Shown here piece by piece: positions 1-6,867 of a stretch of DNA of 10,331 nucleotides. Source of the DNA: Sulfuricurvum sp. IAE1 (GTDB lineage Bacteria > Campylobacterota > Campylobacteria > Campylobacterales > Sulfurimonadaceae). The notes beneath the pieces are model-generated. The model did no database searches. It saw nothing but the letters and a program-made list of their open reading frames with translations, and had not been told where the DNA came from. Both the position numbers and the translations under genes were made by a program. The stretch's first letter is position 1. Each line of letters opens with the position of its first letter. The stretch spans positions 1-10,331 of the forward strand of contig CAMBHX010000054.1 of the NCBI GenBank assembly GCA_945867285.1, in the 5' to 3' direction.

Positions 1-1
1 C

Positions 2-148
2 GCCGTAGGAATGAAAAAACTCTACAATGTTGCCAACCCTATCAAATGGGTTGATGATTTCTCCAAGTTTAATGACCAGAAAACCAACTTTTTCGAGGGA
101 ACTGTTACGAATTACTCCAAAGGAAGTCTCAGTTTTGATGATTTCTAA
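2..148 (+). CDS. C-terminal end of an unidentified protein (5' part outside window)
   Basis: An open frame enters from the left edge and ends at TAA 146-148. The visible 48 residues run from AVGMKKLYNVANPIKW to the acidic, aromatic end SKGSLSFDDF. An internal ATG at 11 has no convincing ribosome binding site, so this is most likely the tail of a longer gene. The residues are hydrophilic, with no membrane segment and no motif I can assign to a family. It converges on the small - strand gene that ends at 185, with only about 36 nt between them and no clear terminator hairpin. Confidence 0.6.
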   Translation, partial: AVGMKKLYNVANPIKWVDDFSKFNDQKTNFFEGTVTNYSKGSLSFDDF

Positions 149-184
149 AATTAGGGACTAAACTTAAGTATAATCCCAGTGGTA

Positions 185-481
185 TCAATCCGTGAGCTTG
201 TAAATCAAACGGCCTGCAAGTTCCATATAAAGACTCTTTTTTCGCTCTTCAATCAAAGTACTATTGTCATAACCAAAATACTTCACCGATTCATCAAGCT
301 CCTCTTCATCATAATATTTCATTAACATTTGTTCCATTGAGGCCATTCGAGTAATGATATCATCGAATGCTTCCTGAGCGAAATCCTCACTAATTTGCTT
401 GGAAATATCCCAGTATTTAGATTGTGGAGTTCCCCCAAAAATATCATTTTCATCCTCAAAAAGTGCATCGTAATTTTTCAC
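185..481 (-). CDS. Small acidic hypothetical protein, 98 aa
   Basis: I do not recognise a family. The product is 98 residues, strongly acidic in its first half (MKNYDALFEDENDIFGG) and again around YYDEEELDES, with a basic, probably helical C-terminal part (IEERKKSLYMELAGRLIYKL). It has no signal peptide, membrane segment or cysteine cluster, so a soluble cytoplasmic protein is expected. The start is GTG at 479-481. It is supported by an AAGGA Shine-Dalgarno on the - strand (complement of TCCTT at 489-493) and by a promoter-like element upstream (505-546). The gene is transcribed divergently from the UbiD-like gene. Being a real gene rather than a shadow ORF is inferred from the promoter, the ribosome binding site and the lack of any overlapping gene. 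Confidence 0.7.
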   Translation of the reverse strand: MKNYDALFEDENDIFGGTPQSKYWDISKQISEDFAQEAFDDIITRMASMEQMLMKYYDEEELDESVKYFGYDNSTLIEERKKSLYMELAGRLIYKLTD

Positions 482-504
482 AACCGTATCCTTTATTTTT
501 CAAT

Positions 505-546
505 ATTTTAATGGATTTGCTTTATTATTCGTAGCACTTCTATGTC
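505..546 (-). promoter_or_regulatory. Candidate promoter of the 98-aa gene: GACA-N8-CTACGAA-N17-TAAAAT
   Basis: Read on the - strand, GACA (543-546) is followed after 8 nt by CTACGAA (528-534) and after exactly 17 nt by TAAAAT (505-510). A transcript would start near 498, giving a leader of about 17 nt that contains the AAGGA site. The element matches the architecture found before four other transcription units in this window. It lies back to back with the promoter of the UbiD-like gene. Confidence 0.5.
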
Positions 547-558
547 GGTTGATGAAAG

Positions 559-600
559 GACAAAAACACCCTACAAGAAATCACTCAACCACACTATGAT
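559..600 (+). promoter_or_regulatory. Candidate promoter of the UbiD-like gene: GACA-N8-CTACAAG-N17-TATGAT
   Basis: GACA at 559-562 is followed by 8 nt, CTACAAG at 571-577 (a variant of CTACGAA), 17 nt, and TATGAT at 595-600. The predicted transcript start is near 607, which leaves a leader of about 23 nt before the ATG at 630. This is the most divergent of the five copies: 13 of 19 bases match the 19-bp block at 2515-2533, but the spacings are identical. Confidence 0.45.
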
Positions 601-629
601 TTTAAAAATTTAGTTAAAGGCTTCCAATA

Positions 630-2450
630 ATGAGCACCCTACAATCTTTACTCGAAGAGCTGAAAAAACGCGACTGGCTCAAAATCATTGATGAGCCTTT
701 GGATGTTTTCCTCGAAATACCTCATGTTGCCTATGTGGAAGCCAAACTCGCGAACCCAAAAGTGCTCCTTTTTTCTCATCCAATAGACCAAAAAAATGGT
801 ACGGTTTATGAAATGCCTGTAGTAATGAATATGTTTGCCAATTTTGAAATTACGGAGTGGATTTTTGGAAACCATCCTGATACTATAGCCAGTGAAATCC
901 GTACCCTTTTACACATAAAACCTCCGGAAGGATTTATGGGGAAAATGTCGATGCTCTCTCAACTGTTCAATCTTAAAAACGTCCCTCCAAAACGGAGTAA
1001 AAAAAGAGGAGAGTGCCAAAGTGTCATCTACGAAGGTGCGAATGCATCGCTGGATCGTTTACCTATACTCACTACATGGAGTGAAGATGGAGGACCTTTT
1101 ATCACGATGGGACAAGTCTATACCCAAAGTTTAGACGGAAAAATGCAAAATCTAGGAATGTACCGTCTCCAAAAATACGACGAGAGTCATCTAGGATTGC
1201 ACTGGCAAATTCACAAAGATTCCTCATGCTTTTTTGACCAGTACCGTGAAGCAGGTAAAAAAATGCCTGTTTCCATCGCTATTGGAGGTCATCCCCTCTA
1301 CATTTGGTGCGGACAAGCGCCCATGCCTTATGGTATGTTTGAGCTGATGCTCTACGGATTTGTCCAAAAGAAAAATGCCAAGATCGTTAAATCCATCACC
1401 AACGATATCTATATTCCTCACGACGTAGACATCGTCATCGAGGGATTTGTTGATCCGAGTAATCTTCGTATCGAAGGGCCTTTTGGCGATCATACAGGAT
1501 ATTACACTCCACAAGAACTCTATCCCGTATTGGAAATAAGTGCTATCACTACGGGTAAATCTCCTATCTACCAAGCCACCGTTGTAGGGAAACCGCCGCT
1601 GGAAGACAAATACATGGGATGGGCAACAGAGCGGATATTCCTTCCCTTACTCCAAACCACCGCTCCCGATCTGATTGATTATCACATGCCCGAAAACGGT
1701 GTTTTTCACAATCTCATCCTCGCCAAACTCAAGACCCGTTTCAAAGGTCACGCACAACAAATCATGCACGCATTTTGGGGAGTAGGACAAATGAGTTTTG
1801 TAAAACATGCCCTTTTTGTCGAAGAAGATGCCCCTGCCCTCACCGACTATTGGTCACTGACAGAACATATCCTCAATCGTCTCTCTCCATCATCGATTCT
1901 CATCACCAGTGGCATTATCGACGCACTGGATCACTCCAGCTATGAAACCCTTGTTGGCGGAAAACTTGGGGTCGATGCGACTGGAGAGATCAAAGCAAAA
2001 ACATGTGATGTGCTCAGCGATGAACGATTATACGAACATGTTTCACTCCTCAGTCCAAGCATCATCTCTCTCAAACAATACATGACCCACACTGCCAACC
2101 CCATCACCGTCGTACAATACACCAAAACCGCACCTGCAAAAACACTTTTTGAAGCACTCTCACCATTGAACAATCATCTGCGCATAGTGGTATTTGTAGA
2201 TGAGCTCAACAATGATGTTGAAAATCCTTACATGCTTGTCTGGCGTACTGTCAATAATATCGATGCACAAAAAGATATTTGGCTTCATCCCTTTATCGGC
2301 ATCGACGCAACTACCAAAAACACCCTTGATGGTTATACACGCGAATGGCCAAAAGATGTCGACTGCGACCAAAAAGTCATTGAAGATTTACGCAAACGCC
2401 AGATTATCGAATGCGACGATACCCTCTTAAAACAGTGTCAACTGTATTAA
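630..2450 (+). CDS. mqnL: UbiD-family menaquinone biosynthesis decarboxylase (MqnL/SCO4490-like)
   Basis: This is a 606-residue UbiD-superfamily decarboxylase. The family uses prenylated FMN made by a UbiX-type partner to remove an aromatic carboxylate. In organisms with the futalosine route, a member of this length (SCO4490 type) is assigned to decarboxylating the prenylated dihydroxynaphthoate intermediate of menaquinone synthesis. Visible signatures are the prFMN-pocket stretch NLGMYRLQ (Arg179) followed by HWQIHKD, and the hallmark RIEGPFGDHTGYY at about 280-292, with Glu282 and Asp287 in the catalytic acidic positions next to Arg280. Length and motifs suggest an intact enzyme. The ATG at 630 follows AAAGG (616-620) at 9-nt spacing. 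No UbiX/MqnM or UbiA/MqnP partner is in the window. The subfamily is inferred from length and the likely host; a UbiD acting on another aromatic acid is possible but less likely. Confidence 0.85.
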   Translation: MSTLQSLLEELKKRDWLKIIDEPLDVFLEIPHVAYVEAKLANPKVLLFSHPIDQKNGTVYEMPVVMNMFANFEITEWIFGNHPDTIASEIRTLLHIKPPEGFMGKMSMLSQLFNLKNVPPKRSKKRGECQSVIYEGANASLDRLPILTTWSEDGGPFITMGQVYTQSLDGKMQNLGMYRLQKYDESHLGLHWQIHKDSSCFFDQYREAGKKMPVSIAIGGHPLYIWCGQAPMPYGMFELMLYGFVQKKNAKIVKSITNDIYIPHDVDIVIEGFVDPSNLRIEGPFGDHTGYYTPQELYPVLEISAITTGKSPIYQATVVGKPPLEDKYMGWATERIFLPLLQTTAPDLIDYHMPENGVFHNLILAKLKTRFKGHAQQIMHAFWGVGQMSFVKHALFVEEDAPALTDYWSLTEHILNRLSPSSILITSGIIDALDHSSYETLVGGKLGVDATGEIKAKTCDVLSDERLYEHVSLLSPSIISLKQYMTHTANPITVVQYTKTAPAKTLFEALSPLNNHLRIVVFVDELNNDVENPYMLVWRTVNNIDAQKDIWLHPFIGIDATTKNTLDGYTREWPKDVDCDQKVIEDLRKRQIIECDDTLLKQCQLY

Positions 2451-2456
2451 AAATAA

Positions 2457-2494
2457 GATTATGAATAACCATAATTTAATCGTTACTCATAATC
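2457..2494. terminator. Hairpin after the UbiD-like gene, possible bidirectional terminator
   Basis: Seven bases after the stop codon, GATTATGAATAAC (2457-2469) and GTTACTCATAATC (2482-2494) form a 13-bp stem with one mismatch around a 12-nt loop. The stem is AT-rich. On the + strand it is followed only by a mixed CTCTTTCACTCTT tract. On the - strand the exit side reads CTTATTTTTAA, which looks more like a terminator tail. Terminator function is inferred; it sits just upstream of the next promoter, where a terminator would be expected. Confidence 0.45.
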
Positions 2495-2514
2495 CTCTTT
2501 CACTCTTATAAAAC

Positions 2515-2533
2515 GACACAAATCCTCTACGAA
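2515..2533 (+). repeat. 19-bp exact direct repeat, copy 1 (GACACAAATCCTCTACGAA)
   Basis: The 19 bases are identical to those at 4013-4031, about 1.5 kb downstream. Both copies lie in intergenic DNA, in the same orientation, ahead of thiamine-related genes. The 3' half, CCTCTACGAA, also recurs at 9111-9120. The repeat forms the upstream part of a promoter-like element. Confidence 0.85.
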
Positions 2534-2556
2534 TTTTTCAGTTATTTTTTTAAAAT
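2515..2556 (+). promoter_or_regulatory. Candidate promoter of the THI5-like/flavin reductase unit
   Basis: GACA (2515-2518), 8 nt, CTACGAA (2527-2533), 17 T-rich nt, then TAAAAT (2551-2556). The predicted transcript start is near 2563, giving a leader of about 44 nt. A second -10-like TATCAT lies at 2563-2568, but its spacing to the CTACGAA block is 29 nt, unlike the other copies. The leader shows no TPP-riboswitch hallmarks. Confidence 0.5.
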
Positions 2557-2606
2557 AACACATATCATAAATTAGGCGATACAAACTTGCCGCAAGGAAT
2601 ACACGT

Positions 2607-3485
2607 ATGAAATTCTCTTTAGCGATTGAATGGTTTCTCAACCCTGACCATCTCCCTTTTATTGTTGCACAAAAATGTGGAATCTTTGACAAACATGGTA
2701 TTGAGTTCGAGCTGATCGAGCCCGATGAACATTATGACGGTTTGAGTGAACTACTCAATGGCAATATCCAATTCGCAACAAACGAACCGCTTCATCTTAT
2801 CGAACAATACGATGAAAATTTTCTCTCACTTGGGATGTTTTTTGAGACACAAGGTGGTGTCTTACTCAAAGCCTCTTCTTATGACAAACTCCTCAATGGT
2901 GAGAGTATAGTCGTCACAACACCTGTCTCCAATGAAACAACGAACACTATTGGTTTTGAAATTATTCGACGTTTTTATGCTCAAAAAGGGGTTACAGTGT
3001 TGCGTGATCAAGTGACGTTTGTTTCTAATGGGTTTGAACATCTCAAATACATGAACGAAGGAGCCGATGCTGGGTGGCTTTATTTTTATAACTTTGAAGG
3101 AATCGAAGCGCAGCATGAAGGGATGGAAGTACTTTATTTGGACGCGAGTAATGCAGGATTTGCAAATTTTAGCGCACTGGATATTTTTGTTAATAAATCG
3201 TATTATCACTCACATACAGCTATGTGTGAAACGTTTGTGAATGCAGTTAAAGAAGCCATTGCTTTGATCCATGCCTCGCCTGAAATAGCTATGAACGAGT
3301 ATTATGCCTATACCAACAGTGAATCATCACCGCTCATGGATGATATTTTACGTGCAACTATTCACTGTTTTAACCCTGACTTCACCTCTAGTTACACCAA
3401 AGAGCTCCCTATTTTAGAATTTTTCACCGAGATTGGAGTTACAACATTAGACAAAAATGATTTCAAAAATGCTTTTTTACACTAA
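2607..3485 (+). CDS. THI5/NMT1-like periplasmic-binding-fold protein without signal peptide
   Basis: This 292-residue protein resembles the NMT1/THI5 family, which includes the fungal pyrimidine synthase THI5 and bacterial binding proteins for thiamine pyrimidines such as ThiY. The opening matches the family: beta strand FSLAIEW, then HLPFIVAQKCGIFDKHGIEFELIEP (residues 15-39) and LLNGNIQFATNEPLHLI (49-65). It begins directly with the mature fold. The frame is closed by TAA at 2568-2570, so no export signal can be encoded upstream, and a cytoplasmic location is inferred. By eye, His63 falls at the position of yeast THI5 His66. Asn59 replaces the PLP lysine, and the CCCFC iron-binding stretch is absent (about 178-197), so THI5 chemistry is unlikely. 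AAGGA (2594-2598) supports the start. It is followed after 9 nt by a flavin reductase and then by thiD/thiE. A role in pyrimidine binding or salvage is plausible but unproven. MqnA/MqnD are also cytoplasmic binding-fold enzymes, but the sequence fits THI5 better. Confidence 0.72.
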   Translation: MKFSLAIEWFLNPDHLPFIVAQKCGIFDKHGIEFELIEPDEHYDGLSELLNGNIQFATNEPLHLIEQYDENFLSLGMFFETQGGVLLKASSYDKLLNGESIVVTTPVSNETTNTIGFEIIRRFYAQKGVTVLRDQVTFVSNGFEHLKYMNEGADAGWLYFYNFEGIEAQHEGMEVLYLDASNAGFANFSALDIFVNKSYYHSHTAMCETFVNAVKEAIALIHASPEIAMNEYYAYTNSESSPLMDDILRATIHCFNPDFTSSYTKELPILEFFTEIGVTTLDKNDFKNAFLH

Positions 3486-3494
3486 GGAAACACA

Positions 3495-4001
3495 ATGTTG
3501 ACACTATCTGACTATTTCACCTCATCCTCGCATCATCAACCACGCATTGCCGCAGTGGTAGGATGCTACAACAACCTTATGGCTCTGTCGTGGCATATGC
3601 CCATCAGCAAATCCCCTTTTCGTTATGCTATTGGAGTTCGTGATGAAAACATGACCCATTCACTGCTATTGGAACATCGTAGCTGTACCCTAAACTTTCT
3701 CCCTTTTTCATACTATGAAGAAATCGATCTGTTTGGAAAAGAACATGGTGGTGACAAGCTTTCAAAAACCACCCTTCACGCAACCCGTCGAGATAAGAAC
3801 AACAATGTAATTTTAGATGAATCCGATATGGTTTTTGTAGGTGATGTGATCGATACCTATCAAAACGGTGATCACACCATTTTTATTATCCAAATCAATG
3901 AAACCTACATCAATCACGATAAACCCGCTCAAAATGTATTATTTTTTGGACAAGGACGCTATGCCACATTGGGAGACACTGTACGTGCCTCAAAAAAATA
4001 A
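3495..4001 (+). CDS. Flavin reductase-like FMN-binding protein
   Basis: A 168-residue protein of the flavin reductase-like split-barrel family. Members bind FMN and either reduce free flavin with NAD(P)H, often for a partner monooxygenase, or have unknown substrates. The pattern IAAVVGCYNNLMALSWHMPIS (about 18-38), the following SPFRYAIGV strand, and RSCTLNFLP before YEEIDLFG match the FMN-binding half of the family. The C-terminal strand VFVGDVIDTYQ is also typical. There is no signal peptide or membrane segment. AAGGA at 3484-3488 overlaps the previous stop codon and lies 6 nt before the ATG, so it is probably co-transcribed with the THI5-like gene. The substrate cannot be told from sequence. 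Its position before thiD/thiE hints at a thiamine-related redox step, which is inference only. Confidence 0.75.
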   Translation: MLTLSDYFTSSSHHQPRIAAVVGCYNNLMALSWHMPISKSPFRYAIGVRDENMTHSLLLEHRSCTLNFLPFSYYEEIDLFGKEHGGDKLSKTTLHATRRDKNNNVILDESDMVFVGDVIDTYQNGDHTIFIIQINETYINHDKPAQNVLFFGQGRYATLGDTVRASKK

Positions 4002-4012
4002 CTCCATCAAGT

Positions 4013-4031
4013 GACACAAATCCTCTACGAA
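4013..4031 (+). repeat. 19-bp exact direct repeat, copy 2 (GACACAAATCCTCTACGAA)
   Basis: Identical over 19 bases to 2515-2533 and in the same orientation. It starts 12 nt after the flavin reductase stop codon, in the short gap before thiD. Confidence 0.85.
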
Positions 4032-4054
4032 ATCTTTTATTATTGACATAAAAT
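4013..4054 (+). promoter_or_regulatory. Candidate promoter of the thiD operon
   Basis: GACA (4013-4016), 8 nt, CTACGAA (4025-4031), 17 nt, TAAAAT (4049-4054). The predicted transcript start is near 4061, leaving about 20 nt of leader that carries AGGAG (4070-4074). So short a leader leaves no room for a TPP riboswitch, so if thiamine controls this operon it must act another way. Confidence 0.5.
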
Positions 4055-4080
4055 AATAGAATCATTTTCAGGAGTTACAG

Positions 4081-4851
4081 ATGCAAGTTGTTTTAACCAT
4101 AGCAGGATCGGACAGTAGCGGCGGAGCAGGAATCCAAGCTGATTTAAAAACGTTTGAAGCATTTGGTGTCTTTGGAGCTTCTGCGATAACAGTACTCACC
4201 GCTCAAAATACAACAGGGGTTCAAGAACTCTTCCCTTTGAGTGTTGATTTTATCGAACAGCAAATCCAAAGTGTATTGAGTGATTTTGACGTATCGGCAA
4301 TTAAAATCGGTATGCTGTATGATACTGATATTATTCACATGGTCCACCGTGTTATCACTCCTTTGAACATTCCTATCGTTCTTGATCCCGTATGTGTCTC
4401 AAAGGCGGGCTCCGATCTTCTCAAAAGCGATGCCATAGATGCTTTACGTGAACTTTCACGTATTGTGACCCTAAGCACCCCAAATCTCTACGAAGCCTAT
4501 CGGCTCTTTGGATACAAAAGCGGGGATACGGATTCCCTCAAAACACTCATCGATCATCCGGCGCCTGTATTGATTAAAAATCACGTTATGAACACTATTA
4601 GTGCTGATTTGCTCTATTTTGGTCACCAAAAGAGAATTTTTACCTCTGAACTTATTGATTCAACAAGCCAACACGGAACAGGATGCTCTTTTTCGTCAGC
4701 AATCGCTGCCAATCTCGCATTAGGACTAAGTCTCGAAGAGTCAGTTGAACGCTCAAAACGTTTTATTACCCAAGCGATCCGTTGTGCTCCGGCGTTAGGA
4801 CATGGTCGTGGACCCATCCATCATAAAGTAGGAGGAAAATATGTCGCTTAA
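4081..4851 (+). CDS. thiD: ThiD: hydroxymethylpyrimidine / phosphomethylpyrimidine kinase
   Basis: ThiD phosphorylates HMP to HMP-P and HMP-P to HMP-PP, supplying the pyrimidine half of thiamine in the cytoplasm. The 256-residue length is normal for the ribokinase-fold family. Visible signatures are the substrate-binding start GSDSSGGAGIQADLKTF (9-25), AITVLTAQNT, IKIGML, the DPV strand (102-104, followed by Cys105 where Met is common), TPN, and the anion-hole motif HGTGCSFSSAIA with catalytic Cys202. AGGAG (4070-4074) lies 6 nt before the ATG. It heads a six-gene operon and overlaps thiE by 11 nt, so the kinase and the thiamine-phosphate synthase that uses its product should be made together. 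The family assignment is secure. Confidence 0.95.
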   Translation: MQVVLTIAGSDSSGGAGIQADLKTFEAFGVFGASAITVLTAQNTTGVQELFPLSVDFIEQQIQSVLSDFDVSAIKIGMLYDTDIIHMVHRVITPLNIPIVLDPVCVSKAGSDLLKSDAIDALRELSRIVTLSTPNLYEAYRLFGYKSGDTDSLKTLIDHPAPVLIKNHVMNTISADLLYFGHQKRIFTSELIDSTSQHGTGCSFSSAIAANLALGLSLEESVERSKRFITQAIRCAPALGHGRGPIHHKVGGKYVA

Positions 4852-5461
4852 AGGACTCTATGCCATAACTGACGAACACTTAACTCCTGATGCAAGTGTT
4901 GTTTCTCAGGTTAAAATTGCTCTTGAAGCCGGTGTGAAAATTATTCAATATCGTAATAAAAACGATACCGACAATGACGTTGAAAAAATTTGCATCCAGT
5001 TACAACAACTGTGCTCACAACACAGTGCTACATTTATCATCGATGACAGACCGCACTTGGCTCAAAAAATAGATGCTGATGGTTTACATATCGGTAAAGA
5101 TGATATCACCCTATGTGAAGCACGAGCTATTTTTCCCAAAGGTATTATTGGTGTATCGTGTTATGGAAGCATTCGAAAAGCTCTCGAAGCTCAAAGTGAT
5201 GGAGCAAATTATGTCGCTTTTGGATCATTTTTCCCTTCACCCACAAAACCACACTCAGGTATTGTCTCAATGAGCGTTCTGGAAAAGGCCAATAACGAAC
5301 TAGTTATCCCTATTTGTGCTATTGGAGGAATTAACGTCACCAATATCCATGAAATTTCTGCTCACAAACCTGATATGATTAGTATTGTCAGTGCGATTTG
5401 GGAAGGTGATATTAAACGCAATATTACACAGCTTAAACAAGGAATGTTGGTACATTCATGA
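4841..5461 (+). CDS. thiE: ThiE: thiamine-phosphate synthase
   Basis: ThiE joins HMP-PP from ThiD with thiazole phosphate to make thiamine phosphate, in a TIM barrel. The 206 residues are a full-length single-domain enzyme. Motifs in order: YAITDE (7-12), QYRNK (36-40), IIDDR (66-70, usually I-N-D-R), ADGLHIGKDD (79-88), GVSCYGS (104-110), AFGSFFPSPTKP (126-137, the diphosphate-binding region) and AIGGI (160-164). An AGGAGG site at 4830-4835 inside the end of thiD precedes the ATG at 4841. The stop codon overlaps the next start as ATGA. No thiazole-branch genes (thiG, thiS, thiH) and no thiC are in the window. Confidence 0.94.
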   Translation: MSLKGLYAITDEHLTPDASVVSQVKIALEAGVKIIQYRNKNDTDNDVEKICIQLQQLCSQHSATFIIDDRPHLAQKIDADGLHIGKDDITLCEARAIFPKGIIGVSCYGSIRKALEAQSDGANYVAFGSFFPSPTKPHSGIVSMSVLEKANNELVIPICAIGGINVTNIHEISAHKPDMISIVSAIWEGDIKRNITQLKQGMLVHS

Positions 5462-6867
5462 AAATCTTACTCACTGGAGCCAATGGATACATTGGACGAC
5501 GCCTCAAACACAGATTATTACAAGAAAAGACAATTCAGCTACGTCTTTTTGTCACACACCAGCAAACACTTAATACTCAAGAAAACGTTGAAATTGTTCA
5601 GGGAAACACATTTGATACCCAAAGCCTCAATCGTGCACTTGAAGGAATTGACACGGCATATTATCTGATTCACTCCATGGCATCCCATAACTACCGAGAA
5701 CTCGATCGTAAAAGTGCTCAAAACTTTTTGGATGCCTGTATCAAAGCAGGAGTGAAACGAATTATTTATTTGGGCGGTTTGGGTGAAAAAAAAAGTGCGA
5801 GCGAACATCTGCTTAGTCGTATTGAAACGGGCGAGATACTAAGTTCCAGACCTGATGCGATTCAAACATTATGGTTTCGAGCAGGTGTTATTATTGGATC
5901 TGGCTCTGCTAGCTTTGAAATCATCCGCCATTTGGTGGAAAAACTCCCTTTTATGATCACACCAAAATGGGTCAATACCCTCTGTCAACCTATCTCACAA
6001 AGTGACGTTATCGAGTATCTAACCCTTGCCTCCTCCATAACCTCGCAGGAAAATGTTATGATCGACATTGGAAGTGAAACAATGAGCTATAAAAATCTAC
6101 TTTTGGGCTATGCTGATGCAGTAGGATTAGAACGCACACTGATACCTATCCCTTTTTTCACCCCGAAACTTTCGTCGTATTGGCTCACCATTATGACACC
6201 TGTCCCCTATTCCATAGCATCCGCACTTATAGAAGGGCTCAAAAGTGAAGTCCTCTTGACCAACGATAATGCTACAAAACTTTTTTCCACCATCCATCCA
6301 ATATCGTATCGCCAAGCAGTTACTGCTACAGTCGAAGAGATAAAAACAGCACAAGTGCTCAGTCGATGGTCAGATGCTTCAGGAGAGGCATGGGAGACAG
6401 ACCATGCCAATTTAGCTCATGCCGTGTTTATTGATCGTCAAATCATACCACTTGGCACTCTATCCGCCAAAAAATTGTTTGACACATTTTGTTCAGTCGG
6501 AGGAAAGACGGGATGGTTTGGATATGATTGGCTGTGGGAAATACGAGGCTTTATCGATAAACTTTTCGGTGGCTATGGTATTTCACGAGGGAGACGTGAT
6601 CCTCATCTAGTTCGAGTGGGAGATAGTATCGATTTTTGGAAAGTAGTGGACATACAAGATAATCATCGGCTTTTGCTCTTCGCTCAAATGAAATTGCCAG
6701 GAAAAGCATGGCTTGAGTTTTTAATCAAAGACGGAAAACTGTATCAAAGTGCTTATTTTTATCCCCAAGGTCTTGCTGGTAGACTCTATTGGTATGCCCT
6801 GATCCCCGTTCATTTTTTCGTCTTTAAAGGGATGGCAATCAATCTCATCAAAAAGGCCAATCTATGA
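5458..6867 (+). CDS. SDR-family NAD(P)-binding protein with C-terminal DUF2867 domain
   Basis: A two-domain, 469-residue protein. The N-terminal half is an atypical short-chain dehydrogenase/NmrA-like Rossmann fold: TGANGYIG (6-13) is the nucleotide-binding loop, followed by YYLIHSM and the family stretch LDACIKAGVKRIIYLGG. The C-terminal part (roughly 320-465) has the DUF2867 pattern WEIRGFIDKLFGG, SRGRRDPHLVRVGDSIDFW, LPGKAWLEF, then YFYPQGLAGRLYWYALIPVHFFVF. A classical YxxxK catalytic pair is not evident. The substrate is unknown; related proteins are annotated only as oxidoreductases or epimerases. The ATG overlaps the thiE stop (ATGA, 5458-5461), so translational coupling to the thiamine genes is likely. 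No signal peptide is seen, and the hydrophobic C-terminal stretch is part of the domain. Confidence 0.82.
   Translation: MKILLTGANGYIGRRLKHRLLQEKTIQLRLFVTHQQTLNTQENVEIVQGNTFDTQSLNRALEGIDTAYYLIHSMASHNYRELDRKSAQNFLDACIKAGVKRIIYLGGLGEKKSASEHLLSRIETGEILSSRPDAIQTLWFRAGVIIGSGSASFEIIRHLVEKLPFMITPKWVNTLCQPISQSDVIEYLTLASSITSQENVMIDIGSETMSYKNLLLGYADAVGLERTLIPIPFFTPKLSSYWLTIMTPVPYSIASALIEGLKSEVLLTNDNATKLFSTIHPISYRQAVTATVEEIKTAQVLSRWSDASGEAWETDHANLAHAVFIDRQIIPLGTLSAKKLFDTFCSVGGKTGWFGYDWLWEIRGFIDKLFGGYGISRGRRDPHLVRVGDSIDFWKVVDIQDNHRLLLFAQMKLPGKAWLEFLIKDGKLYQSAYFYPQGLAGRLYWYALIPVHFFVFKGMAINLIKKANL

Noticed and set aside
149..184. Terminator between the two convergent genes at the left edge
   Set aside because: The only pairing is a 4-bp GGGA/TCCC with mismatches around an ACTTAAGT palindrome, with no T-tract.
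1224..1574. 116-residue - strand frame and other long antisense frames within the UbiD-like, thiD and trpB genes
   Set aside because: They lie opposite strongly conserved coding sequence and have no ribosome binding site or recognisable family pattern, so they are shadow frames.
2563..2568. TATCAT as the -10 box of the THI5-like unit
   Set aside because: It lies 29 nt from the CTACGAA block, whereas TAAAAT at 2551-2556 has the 17-nt spacing seen in the other four copies. It is kept only as an alternative.
2451..2606. Possible TPP riboswitch before thiamine-related genes (also examined at 4002-4080)
   Set aside because: No CUGAGA or other thi-box core is present, and the gap before thiD is too short for the aptamer.
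2483..2692. 69-residue open frame on the - strand across the intergenic region and the start of the THI5-like gene
   Set aside because: It begins inside a clearly real gene on the other strand, runs through the promoter element and ends in the hairpin. The composition looks arbitrary and no ribosome binding site supports it.
2607..3485. MqnA or MqnD of the futalosine pathway, suggested by the neighbouring menaquinone decarboxylase
   Set aside because: Both are cytoplasmic binding-fold enzymes of similar size, but the N-terminal pattern (PFIVAQKCGIFDKHGI, LLNGNIQFA) fits THI5/NMT1-type proteins better.
4488..4494. CTACGAA inside thiD (and another at 1028-1034 in the UbiD-like gene)
   Set aside because: Both encode ordinary residues, and neither has GACA upstream or a -10 hexamer 17 nt downstream, so they are treated as background occurrences.
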